Shown here piece after piece: positions 31,336 through 41,201 of a stretch of DNA of 64,000 nucleotides (the first letter of the stretch is position 1; each line of letters starts with the position of its first letter). The notes beneath the pieces are model-generated. The model had not been told where the DNA came from. It ran no database searches and saw only the letters and a list, made by a program, of their open reading frames with translations. Origin of the DNA: Petaurus breviceps papuanus. Its lineage: Eukaryota > Chordata > Mammalia > Diprotodontia > Petauridae. The stretch is taken from contig JAMXIF010001164.1 of assembly GCA_028583685.1 (NCBI GenBank), positions 7,834,303-7,898,302 on the forward strand, in the 5' to 3' direction. A program made the translations under genes and the position numbers.

Positions 31336-31899
31336 TCTCTATTATTTCCATCTTCCAGTCTTCTTTGTTGGACCAGGGCAATCGCAAGTTCAGAATTGCT
31401 TTTTTATTTGCTGTCTATAGGTACTTTCAGAGGGTGCTTACTGGTAGAATCTTGGGGTCACTGGCCAACAAGATTTTATAGCTGCATAGAGGTTACAAAG
31501 AACAAGAAGAGAAACTGAGGAGAAGGTGCATCAGACTCTTGGAGTATAATTGCAATGGGTATGTTGTCCTCAGTGTCTTTACTTCACTAATTGCTCTTAC
31601 TATCTTGAACTGGTGGTGATGAGGTGAGGAATGGGGAGGTGATATGGTTCTTGGTGACTTGAGCATCTTGTCCATTTTTGCCTCTCTGATTTTTGTCATC
31701 CCAGATACAGATGAGTATACCCTAGTGCACACTCCATACATAAGTGTTCAATGAATGACTAAGAAGAATTACCAGCTTTCAGAAGCCAGGATTTCTGATA
31801 TCATTCAACACAAATGTTCGATTTTCTGATTAATAATAGCATTTTTTTTCCTGTGCTTGAGGCTTTGGACTGGTACACAGATGAAAAATAAGAGAGAGA
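31336..31899. other. unassigned sequence
   Basis: 31364-31430 ('tgttggaccagggcaatcgc') repeats text at 30124-30180 ('gctggaccagggcaatcaca'), including 'ggtactttcag/ggtactctcag'. That is a short local direct repeat about 1.24 kb apart, of unknown nature. Nothing else recognised. Confidence 0.4.
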
Positions 31900-32270
31900 T
31901 TGCAGCAAGGTGGAGTAGAAAGAATCTTGGACATCAGAAGATCTAGCTTTGGGGGTGGCTAGGTGTCACAGTGAATAGAGTACCAGTCCTGGAGTCAGGA
32001 GGCTCTAAGTTCAAATTTGACCTCAGACACTTGACACACTTTACTAGCCGTATGACCTTGGGCAAGTCACTTAACCCCAGCTGCCCTTCCTCCCCCTTCA
32101 AAAAGCAAAAAAAAAAAAAAAAAGATCTAGCTTCAAATCCTAGCTCTGTTACTTATGATTTCTGTCGTCTTGGGCCTCAGTTTCCTTTTCTGTAGGGTGA
32201 AGAGGTTGGAGAAGATGACCATTAAGGCTCCCTTCAGCTTGAAATCTATAGCCTTTTGATCCTGTCTATA
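31900..32270 (+). mobile_element. MIR SINE, sense, split by a younger SINE
   Basis: Left part 31905-31949 ('gtggagtagaaagaatcttg', 'gacatcagaagatctagctt'). Right part 32134-32270 ('caaatcctagctctgttact', 'gggcctcagtttccttttct', 'tgaagaggttggagaagatg', 'cccttcagcttgaaatctat'). The two parts join perfectly at the TSD of the inserted SINE. Confidence 0.85.
31950..32121 (+). mobile_element. tRNA-derived SINE, sense, with TSD, inside MIR
   Basis: 'tgggggtggctaggtgtcac', 'ggagtcaggaggctctaagt', 'tagccgtatgaccttgggca', 'agtcacttaaccccagctgc', long A tail. Exact 12-bp TSD aagatctagctt at 31938-31949 and 32122-32133. Confidence 0.96.
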
Positions 32271-33040
32271 CCTTGCCCAGAAGGGGTCTGCTTCCTAAAA
32301 CTGAGAAAAATAAATAAACATTTACTTCTTCCTGAGATGGATTGCAGTAACAAGGAAATAGTTGAACTCCCCTCAGTAATATTTCTCTAGTTTTCACCTA
32401 CCTACACGCATCATTTCATCACATATTGCAGAAGATAGACCCATTTGAACCTTTTTAAAATTGGCTTCCATCTTATTTCAAAGAGTTACTGAACGTCACA
32501 AATTAAATTCAAGGTGTCTCTGTATACAATTTAGCAATGTTTCTATTTTTGTCTCACTTTTTCAAAGGTGCTTATGGAGCAAACATCTAGATAACACGAA
32601 ATACATAGTAGCTGAGCTAAAACAGACTTCCTTGATTGGTTAATTAAGGTCCCAATTTAATCCTTTGCTTCATTAATACACTGAAGTCAGGCCTAGATTT
32701 CAGGAACTTAATCCATTTTGTGCCTCCAGGATTTTGAGAATCAGATTAATGATATTTTCCAGATGTTTCGCTCTCCAAGCAAGGTCATTCCTTGGGGGAC
32801 ACAGAAAGGTTTGAGTCTCATGGAAAATCACAATATCCACGCCCCTCTCCAGAAGCAGCTGGTTGTAGCAACCTTGGTCATTGTGACAGGCTAAAGATCT
32901 TGGTTTTAGAGGGTATTATTGTCAGTTATCTGCTGTAGGTTGCCTTGGTAACTCTGGGGGAGGGGAGGATTCATGTGGCATAGCTCATTGTATATGAGCA
33001 CATCAAGTCTTTTCAAAAAGCTAACTGCTGGGTTTGGAGG
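32271..33040. other. unassigned, apparently low-copy sequence
   Basis: No repeat recognised. 32600-32760 is complex and AT-balanced, possibly conserved. No splice-bounded open frame found. Confidence 0.35.
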
Positions 33041-33450
33041 ATACAATTTTCTCCTCTCCCTCCTCCTTATCATACCCTTCTTTGCCTTTCTTCTACCCCC
33101 CTCTTCTCCTCCTCCTTCTCTCTCTCTCTGCTTTCCCCTCTTCCTCCCTTTCCTTCCCCTCTTCTGCCCCCTCAACCTTTCTTTCTTCTTTCCCTTCTTC
33201 ATCCTTCACCCCCTTCTTTCCTTCCCCTTCCTTCTTGTTCTTTCCTCTTCTTTCTGTCCTTATTCTTTCCCTCTCCTACTTTCCCCTCTTCCCCCCTCCT
33301 CCTTTCCTCCTTCCTTCTCCTCTTCCTCCCTCAAACTTCTCTCTCTCCTTCCTTCTGCCCCCTTCTACCCCTCCTCTTCCTCCTCCTTCCCCTTTCCTCC
33401 TCTCCCTCATCCTCCTTCTCCTCCATTTCTCTCCTATTGCCTTCCTGAGT
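33041..33450. repeat. 410-bp polypyrimidine tract
   Basis: Almost uninterrupted C/T on the plus strand with imperfect TCC, TTCC and CTCTCT units and only scattered purines. It produces false open frames of 221 and 169 codons on the plus strand and a K/R/E/G-rich one on the minus strand. Confidence 0.95.
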
Positions 33451-33526
33451 CATTGTGTATCTTCAGATGCCCTTTCCCAGCCCAGGGTCTTCAAAGCCTT
33501 GTGTTGGTCAGCAAGTACCAGTATGT

Positions 33527-33640
33527 CAATAAGGATTTGTTAAGCGCTTATTGTGTTCCAGATACTCTACTAAGCCCTGATAAGGCAACGACAACAAGGA
33601 GAAGTGCACTTCCAGTTCTCAAGGAGCAAACATTCTAAGG
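33527..33640. repeat. old interspersed repeat 'X' copy
   Basis: 'ttgttaagcgcttattgtgt', 'tccagatactctactaagcc', 'agttctcaaggagcaaacat'. Confidence 0.5.
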
Positions 33641-33814
33641 GTGAAGTCCTTCTCTAAGGCATAGTAATTATCTGCTGTACCCTAGATGAAGTCATGGTCC
33701 CAAAGAGAGGACTGCCAAGAGGCTTCATTGAGTTTAATTGAAAATAAAAACTATCAACTTAACCTGGAGGTTACACAGTCGCTACTTACTTGTATACATG
33801 TTATTGCCTCAAGT

Positions 33815-33935
33815 AGAATGGAAACCTCTTGAGGGAAAGGACTGTTTTTGCTTTTTATCCCCAGTTCTTATTATAGTGCCTGGAACACAGGAAGCTTTTA
33901 ATAAATGCTTGTTGAATTGAATTGCGTTTCAAGGG
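33815..33935 (-). mobile_element. L2 3' end, antisense
   Basis: 'gaatggaaacctcttgaggg', 'tatccccagttcttattata', 'gtgcctggaacacaggaagc', 'aataaatgcttgttgaattg'. Confidence 0.75.
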
Positions 33936-34041
33936 CTTATATCAGGCCTTTAAAGCGGCTACAGACATTTTACTGAGTATAAGAAAAAGGTGGGAACAGT
34001 GAGTAAAGAGAAAAGAAAGTTTCATTATCTTTGCTGTTTCC

Positions 34042-34534
34042 TCCTTTTTTCTTTCAAATTTTCTTTTTTATTATGAACTTGACAAACATCAACCACTATA
34101 AGCGTTTCGATGTATAAATAATAGAAAAAGATTATACATGAAACTATATTTTTATGATATATAGTTTTAGTGTATATTAAACTTAGCGTGATAGTAACAA
34201 AATTGCCCTGCTGGCTTGTATCCCATTCTACTTCCTTTTGTGCTCTTCTATGTCCTTTTATGTCCTGCTTACCCTTTGAAAGAAGAGGAAATCATTATCA
34301 GTAATCATCAGTCCACCCTCCCTTGTAACAATAAAAGCACAGCCAAGCAAAACAAATGAGCACATTAGCCATGTCTGAGAAGGTAACCCTCATTGTGTCC
34401 CAGTAGCTCACCACCTTTCTGTCAAGAGGCAGGAGGATTGCTTCATAAACAGTCTTCTGGAATCATACTTAGTCATCGCGTTGAGCAGAGTTCTTCAGTT
34501 TTCAAACTTGTTTTCTTTCACATTCTTCTAGGTA
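34042..34534 (-). mobile_element. L1 3' region, antisense (left part)
   Basis: 'ttttattatgaacttgacaa' start, 'gcccattagccatgtctgag'-type block (34358-34380), 'cacctttctgtcaagaggca', 'aatcatacttagtcatcgcg', 'gagcagagttcttcagtttt'. It shares the 'gccatgtctgagaa' block with 8855-8870. It continues after a MIR-like insert at 34750. Confidence 0.6.
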
Positions 34535-34749
34535 GGGGTAGGAGTAGACTTGTGATTTTATTAATAAGATGAACTCACAGTCTGAGGATACTCCCTGCAC
34601 CTTATAGTCTTAGAGAGTTGCTAGAGAACAGAGTTTAAGTGATTTATCCAGGCTCCCACAACCAGTATGTGTCAGGGGCAAGCCATAAACTCAGGTCTTT
34701 TAAACTTCAAGGACGAATGGCTATCAACTATGCCATGTGGCTTCTCTTT
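34535..34749 (-). mobile_element. MIR-like SINE, antisense, degraded
   Basis: 'acagagtttaagtgatttat', 'ccaggctcccacaaccagta', 'ataaactcaggtcttttaaa', 'tatcaactatgccatgtggc'. It interrupts the surrounding L1. Confidence 0.6.
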
Positions 34750-34870
34750 ACATTACTGTAGTTAATGCATAAAATATTCTCCTGGCTCTGCTTGGTTCAT
34801 TCTTCACGAATTCATGTGAGTCTTTCCATGTGCTTCCTGCTTTTGTGATGCTCCTTGGTTCAGGCATCAA
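34750..34870 (-). mobile_element. L1 3' region, antisense (right part)
   Basis: 'ttctcctggctctgcttggt', 'ttcacgaattcatgtgagtc', 'tttccatgtgcttcctgctt': the antisense block equivalent to 7215-7280. Confidence 0.6.
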
Positions 34871-35079
34871 ACTTTAGGCTTTAACTTTTTTAGGTTAAAG
34901 TCAGGGTTTTAGTTTTTTTTTTTTTTTTACCACCTATTCTCTTCTCTCACTGGGAAGAGGTTTAAATGGGGACAAATACAAAACTTAAGGAGAGCACTGC
35001 CAGCAATACGGATCTTTTTTTAGATATGTACTTCAAAAAAATAATTGTAAAGTCCTGGCATTTTGGTAATTGATGGTGA

Positions 35080-35775
35080 CTCAACCTTGGCGTCATTCTG
35101 GACTCTTCTTTCTCCCTAACCACTCCACCCCCACTTAATAGGGTGCAAAAATCTTGTTGATTCTACTTTAACAGCTCTTAAATCTGTCCCTTCTCCCCAC
35201 CCACATGGCCATCACCTTCATCACCTCTCATCTAGACTCCTGTGTAGTCTCTCTTCCCCCTCCAATTCATCCTCCACCAGATGCCAAGATAATTTTTCTA
35301 GAGCATATGCCCGACCATGTCGCTGCATTTCTTGGAATCTTCATTGGCTCCCTAATTGCTTCTAGGACAAAGTACCAATTCCTCGACTTGGCATTTACAG
35401 CCGACCATTCCAGAATTCTTGCATCTCACTCCCCTTCATTCACTCTCTGTTCCAGTCAAGCTCCTACGTGCTGTTTTCCATATTTGGTGTTCCATCTCTG
35501 TCTGCTCTGCCTTTGCACAATCTGTCCCCCATGCCTGGAATTCATTCTCTTCTTCCTCCTCTGCCTTCTAGATTCCTCAACTTTGTTTGAAGATTTGACT
35601 CAGGAGCTACCTCCTACAGGAAGCCTTTCCTAATCCCCACACTGTATTTCTTCATCTGTTTAGTTGTTGCACGCCTCAGTACAATAGAATTTCCTTGAGG
35701 GGAGGGGTGTTTTTTCATATCACCTTCCTATCCTCAGCATGTAGTACAATGCCTTATTACTATGAATAAGGTACC
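35080..35775 (-). mobile_element. L2 LINE 3' region, antisense
   Basis: About 0.7 kb in L2 3' order: 'tcattggctccctaattgct', 'cctttgcacaatctgtcccc', 'catgcctggaattcattctc', 'tcctacaggaagcctttcct', 'ctcagcatgtagtacaatgc'. The 142-codon plus-strand frame at 35205-35633 is antisense L2, not a host gene. Confidence 0.85.
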
Positions 35776-35874
35776 TTTTGAATTTGGTGCCACTTTAAAT
35801 TGCTCACCAGCACTCAGCCCATGTATCCAATCTGCAACCAAATCTCATTTTTTCTACTTTCTTGTGATTAAACA

Positions 35875-36055
35875 ATCAATAATCATTTACTATACACGTA
35901 CCATGTTCCAGGCATTTACCAAGTGCTCTGGGGATGCAAAAAGAGGCAGAAGACAATCCCTGCCCTCAAGAAGCTTACAATCTATTTGGGGAGACAACGT
36001 GCAAGCTCTTCATTCACACAGCCACCAGCCAGGTGCAATTTCTCATTACTTCACA
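35875..36055. repeat. old interspersed repeat 'X' copy
   Basis: 'gtaccatgttccaggcattt', 'agtgctctggggatgcaaaa', 'cctgccctcaagaagcttac', 'ttggggagacaacgtgcaag'. Placed between two L2 pieces. Confidence 0.55.
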
Positions 36056-36074
36056 CCTGACTATACGAATGGTT

Positions 36075-36700
36075 GATACCCTTTCCTTAAGTTTCTCTGC
36101 TGTTCAGTCCATCCTTCACTCAGTTGTCCAAGTGATTTTCCTAAAGCACAGGTGTGACCTTGTCATCTCCATACTTAGTAACATTTAGTGGCTCCCTATT
36201 ACCACCAGCATCAAATATAAATTCCTCTGGCTTTTAAAACCTTTTACCGCCTGGCCTCTTCCTACCTTTTCCAGTCTTCTTATATTTTAATCCACTTCTC
36301 CCTCCCCCCATGTACTCCACAGTCCAGAGATACTGGCCTCCTTGCTATTCCTCCTACAAGCCATTCCAGCCCCTGAATCCATGATTTTTCAATGGCTATC
36401 CCCAAGCTGAGAGTCTTCTCTTTTCTCGTGTTTATCTCATGGATAAGACATGGGGGTCTAAATCCCATCTTCTGTAGAAGAACTTTCAGGTCCTTTCCTC
36501 TCCCTGCCCCCTCTCAGCCTCTGAGAATACCATACCTTCCATGTATCCTGTATGTATCTTGTAGTACAATTTTTTCTACATATTGTCTTCTCCATTAGAA
36601 TTCAAGCTCCTTGAGAGTAGGGACTATGTTTCTGCTTTGTATTAGCACAATACTTAATTAATAGAAAGCACATAATAAATGCCTGTTGACCGAATGACTA
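36075..36700 (-). mobile_element. L2 LINE 3' region, antisense
   Basis: 'ttagtggctccctattacca', 'aattcctctggcttttaaaa', 'attagaattcaagctccttg', 'agagtagggactatgtttct', 'ataataaatgcctgttgacc', the end of L2. A second copy close to 35080-35775, or the same element split by repeat X and duplicated. Confidence 0.82.
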
Positions 36701-36944
36701 AATTAAATAATCATTCCAAAACATCTGTGGGTCATTTTCTGCATTCATAACTGTTAATTTGGAACTCTGAAAGACCAGAGGCCTAGGGACAGGGCATAGG
36801 TGTGTGAAGAAGTGATTTGAAATGCATATGGGAGCCTAAAAATCTCTGAGAACTGTTTGAAATGAGAATATTTAGAGATTCCCTCCTTGGGACAAATTAT
36901 TTTGTTTTTCAAGATTCTACAAAAATGTTGATATCCCAAGGAGG

Positions 36945-37135
36945 TAGAATGGCTCAGTGGGAGGAAACCTGGATTTAAAGCCAGAAGACTTAGGTTTAAA
37001 ATATAGTTTTGCCACTACTACCTATGTGACCTTGGGTAAGTCATTTCCTTTCCTTTGGGCTTCAGTTTTCTCATTTGTAAAAGATGAGAAAAGTGTGAGG
37101 TATGTAGCTTTTGTCCTTTCTGACCTTGAATAAGA
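36945..37135 (+). mobile_element. MIR SINE, sense
   Basis: 'tagaatggctcagtgggagg', 'aaagccagaagacttaggtt', 'ctatgtgaccttgggtaagt', 'gggcttcagttttctcattt', 'gtaaaagatgagaaaagtgt'. Confidence 0.8.
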
Positions 37136-37616
37136 AATTCCATAGTATCTTAAATATTTATTAACATGTGCTTTTTGAAGAGGATTAACTTAAGCACAAG
37201 GGATTGGGGCTTTAAGGCACCCACACAGAAAATTGGACAAGAGGGCAAAACTGATTATTCACAAACTTGATGAGACCAAGGTGGGAGATACCCACCTCAG
37301 TTTTAGTTTGCAGTCTGGCACTTCGTTCCTCATTTGCATATATCCCTGGACCACAAATTGTAAGACTTTTTGGCTGATGTCAGAACCTGCCTCAAGATAG
37401 GAGAACACACATTTTTGAAACAAATGTTTGCATGATGGGTTTGGGTAGGGAAGTTTTGATGGTCATTATCATTTTAAGAAACTAAAATTGATTTATAAAT
37501 GTCCATACATTTAGAAATTATCAACAGTCATATAAATATATAAAAGCAATAGATTGCATGTTACCAAATCCCTAGAACCTTTCATAAGGTAGAACAAAAA
37601 AATATCAATCAGTCAA
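37136..37616. other. unassigned sequence
   Basis: No repeat or exon recognised in these 480 bp. Confidence 0.4.
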
Positions 37617-37720
37617 TCAATAACCATTAATTTTGTGGCTACTATGTGCCAGATACTACATTTAGGGGTAGAGAGATGAAGACAAAAGTGAAAATCCCCG
37701 CTGGCAAGTAAAGAAGATGC
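37617..37720. repeat. old interspersed repeat 'X' copy
   Basis: 'gtggctactatgtgccagat', 'actacatttaggggtagaga', 'gatgaagacaaaagtgaaaa', 'tccccgctggcaagtaaaga'. Confidence 0.4.
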
Positions 37721-37829
37721 TTTTGTTCTATGGACCATTCTAGGTCCATATGGAATTTGATCACGATTGGCTCTCTTTTCTCTCTTCTCTTTCCCTTTCT
37801 GGTTCTACTGCTTTCACTATGTATCATCT

Positions 37830-38260
37830 CATGATTCCTCATACATTATATCTTCAGTTGTTTATACCATCATGGCATTCTCTTATATTAATATGCCATA
37901 ATTTATTCAGAAATTAAAAAAAACTTAGGAAGTTTGTTTCCCTTTTTGTCCCCTTTACAAACAGGGCAGCTATAAATTATTTTTTATAGCCAAGTTATTC
38001 TTTCCTTTTTGTAGTATTTTGGGATAAAGTTTTAGCCACAAGAGTAGCAACAGCCCACACTTGTTTTCAAGGGTATCATATACAACCTAATTTAATCTAA
38101 CACTAGAATCACTGGAACAAAATGGATCATAGGTTTTGTGACTATCTTGGTCTCCAAAATATCTATAAAAGTCTGAAGTCTCACAAACAGTATAGTAAGT
38201 CTGACCCACACCCTTGCCAACATTGGATTTCATCAGGTTTTGATGTTTTTTTGGACATTC
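37830..38260 (-). mobile_element. L1 3' region, antisense, degraded
   Basis: 'attctcttatattaatatgc', 'cataatttattcag' and 'gggcagctataaattatttt' follow the antisense L1 order. 'cccacacccttgccaacatt' matches the antisense C-terminal ORF2 block. Confidence 0.45.
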
Positions 38261-38309
38261 TAGGGACATAAGAAGGCTATACTGGCTTGTTTACAGTCCT
38301 TGAACATGA

Positions 38310-38655
38310 CTTTCCATTTTCTGACTTCCTGTCCTTGCACTGGTTGTCCCCTATGGCTAGAATGCCCTACTCCCCTCATCTCTACCTCCTAGTTTCACAG
38401 GTTTCTTTCCTTTAAGTTTCAGCTCAAATTTCATGTGTTGTGGGAAGCCTTTCCCAGATCTTCCCACTGGTTAGTTCTAAATCCTCCCAGACTGCCTTCT
38501 ATCTTTATCTTGTAGATACATAATTCTTCACATGCCTCTCCATTGAAAGGAAGGTCCCTTGAGGGTGGGGGCTGGGTTTGCCCTTTTTTGTATCCCTAGA
38601 ACTTAGTAATGTGCCTGGCACAAGGTAGGATATTAATATATGCTAGTTTACTGAC
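38310..38655 (-). mobile_element. L2 LINE 3' region, antisense
   Basis: 'gtccttgcactggttgtccc', 'tatggctagaatgccctact', 'aagtttcagctcaaatttca', 'gggaagcctttcccagatct', 'cccttgagggtgggggctgg', 'gtgcctggcacaaggtagga'. Confidence 0.85.
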
Positions 38656-38659
38656 TTGA

Positions 38660-38838
38660 TGGACAAATTGGTCAACCTCTCTCAGCCTCAGTTTCCTCAT
38701 CTGCAAAATGAAGATTATGATATCATTTGCTTCTCAGAGTTGTTGTGAAGATTAAATGAGGTAATGCATGTATTCATGTGGCACATCTTAAGGCACTCTA
38801 TAAATTTTAGCCATTAATATCATCTATTATTATTACGG
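38660..38838 (+). mobile_element. MIR 3' half, sense
   Basis: 'ctcagcctcagtttcctcat', 'ctgcaaaatgaagattatga', 'gagttgttgtgaagattaaa', 'tgaggtaatgcatgtattca'. Confidence 0.8.
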
Positions 38839-39139
38839 TAGCCATCAAATATATTGTTGTCCTAGGATTATTTTTTGTGCTATGCATCAGTTTATATAAG
38901 TTTTCTTAAATTTCTCTAAATTCTTATTTGACCTTAATTTCTTTTTCAGTCTTTATCTTATTATTTATTTTTTCTTATTATTTTATTGCTAGCAACAAGA
39001 TTTCAGGTGAATTTGTTATCTTATTGCTAACAATAAGCTTTCTAAAACTATGTTAAATACAAGTAGTGAGAAGGGTCATTCCTGTTTAACACTTGTTCTT
39101 AATTGAAGACTTAAGTGTTTTTGATTATATACACTATTA

Positions 39140-39290
39140 ACATGGGGTTTTATATATATATATAATACCCACACACATATATTATAAATACATATAATAT
39201 ATACATACATATTCATATGTGTGTATGTATGTGTATATGTATGTATATATATACACACACACACACACACATATATATATAAATATAGGT
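39140..39290. repeat. compound (TA)/(TATG)/(CA) microsatellite
   Basis: (TA)n at 39150-39165, mixed tatg/cata units to 39255, then a (CA) run 39252-39270 and (TA) again. Inside the ancient L1. Confidence 0.9.
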
Positions 39291-40490
39291 AGATCTATTT
39301 ACTACATTGTAATCATAGGACCTTCCTCTAATATGATAAAATAAACAAGAATATTTTATTTTATTTAAATTTTTCTTTGTATGTAGTTTTTATTCTCTTG
39401 TGCTAATATTTATCACATTATTGTTTGCTTGTTTGCTTACCCTTGATTTTAAACCATCAGTTCATTCCATTGAAAACTCATACTGGATTGTAATGGGTTT
39501 TATTTTGACAGGGGATATATTGCTATCACCTATTATATGTGATCTCATTAATACTATTGCCATAGTTTTTATTCTTAGCTCTTTCTGTTTGGTTTAGGGA
39601 TATATGCTATATTTGCCTTAAGAAAAGTGTTAAATAGCCTGTCATATTTCTCTGTTTTGAAACAATTGATGAAAAATTAAAAAAGAAATAGTTGATGAGG
39701 ATAAAAGTTATTTGTTTCATAAAAATTTGCTAATATCCCATTTTGAGTCAATCTGAGTTGTATCTCAGCCTGGGCTATGTCTCTGCAGAGAAATTCTTTA
39801 ATGATCTCTCTGATTTTTCTTTTCCAAGCTAGTTCATTTAGGTTGTTCAAAACTTGTTTAATTCGTATCCGTATTATGTAATTTTGTAGTCATTAATTTT
39901 TTTAGGTTTGTTAATTTATTAAGCTAGAATCATGTATAATTATCTCTGATGACTTATGTAATTTATTTTTCTCCACTCATGATCATTCTGTTTTCTCATT
40001 CCCAGTTTTGTAGATTTGAGTTGCTTTTATTCAATTTACTCATTGTTTATCAGTTGCAATCATCTTTTTTTTAAAGGACTCTTGGAATTATCTTTTAAAT
40101 TGTTTTCAGTTGAATTGATATCTACCCTGATCTTGTTGATTTATTTTCAGTTTTCTGTTGAGCAGTTTCCTTTTTACTTTGATTGGGTGTAGACTCAATA
40201 AATTTTTCTTAATTTCTTACTAATATAGGAATTTAGCACCATGACTCTACCTCTGAGTACAAGCTTTGGTGACATCCTAAAGATACGTCTATCCAGGATC
40301 AGTATTGTAATTATCTTTGATGTGCATCTGTTACTGTTTTTAAATTTTCTTTTTTCATTCATTCATTATTTAATTGGCCATTTAAACATTTCCCCGTGGA
40401 GGAGTGTATGTTGCACCTTTGTTTATTTCATCATATTTATAGTACATTTTATTGAATTCTGATCTGTGAAAACATAGGATCTCTGCCTTC

Positions 40491-40492
<2 letters not shown>

Positions 40493-40551
<59 letters not shown>
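40493..40551. repeat. (ATCT)n microsatellite, about 15 perfect units
   Basis: Uninterrupted atct units, followed by degenerate atcc/atct to 40582. Likely polymorphic. Confidence 0.98.
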
Positions 40552-40751
40552 ACCTATGTATCCATCCATCCATCTATCTATATTCTCTACATCATTGTGG
40601 CCCACTAGGGACTTACAGATAGACTGTACAGACTCTACAATGCTGAGAATGAAGGTTCCCAGATTATTAAGTTTAAATTCTCTACATCCATAAGATCTAG
40701 TTTTTTTTTAAAATATTCTGTTTAGCACAGTCATCTTGTGTCTAAACTTTT

Positions 40752-41051
40752 TTTTTTTTTAAGCAATCGGGGTTAAGTAACTTGCTCAAGGTTACACAGC
40801 CAGTTATTTCTGGGTATGGTGCTGAGTATCTGAGCCCGGATTTGATCCAGGTCATCCCGACACTGGAGTCAGTGCTCTTACTCGCTGAGCCACCTGGCCG
40901 CCCCTAAGCAATTGGGGTTAAGTAACTTGCTCAAGGTTACACGGCCAGGTGTTTCTGGGTGGGTGCTAAGTGTCTGAGCCCGGGATTCGATCTCCAGGTC
41001 TTCTCAACAGCGGAGCCGGTGCTCTTACTCGTTGTGTTACCTGGCCGCTCC
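40752..41051 (-). mobile_element. tandem dimer of a tRNA-derived SINE, antisense, with one TSD
   Basis: Two head-to-tail units, 40761-40904 and 40905-41051, each with 'ggggttaagtaacttgctca', 'aggttacac', a shared subfamily insert 'tttctgggt', 'ctgagcccg' and the head 'cctggccgc'. Only one poly-T is present (40752-40760), and a single exact 14-bp TSD, gtgtctaaactttt, encloses the whole (40738-40751 and 41052-41065). Confidence 0.95.
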
Positions 41052-41175
41052 GTGTCTAAACTTTTGTTGGATTTATCATATACTGATAAGGAGGTGTTAA
41101 AATGTCCAAGTATTATTTTCAATCTCACAAGACTATGAAATTTTCCTTTATGAATTTTGCTGCTGAATTACTAGG

Positions 41176-41201
41176 TGTGTGTGTGTATATGTGTGTGTGT
41201 A
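41176..41201. repeat. (GT)n microsatellite
   Basis: Imperfect gt run interrupted by 'tata'. Confidence 0.85.

Noticed and set aside
32973-33638. Plus-strand open frames of 221 and 169 codons and a minus-strand 98-codon frame
   Set aside because: They lie in the polypyrimidine tract; the S/L/P/F-rich and K/R/E/G-rich compositions are by-products of low complexity.
35205-35633. 142-codon plus-strand frame
   Set aside because: Antisense L2 3' region; recognised by L2 phrases in order. The same reasoning applies to the frame at 63285-63644.
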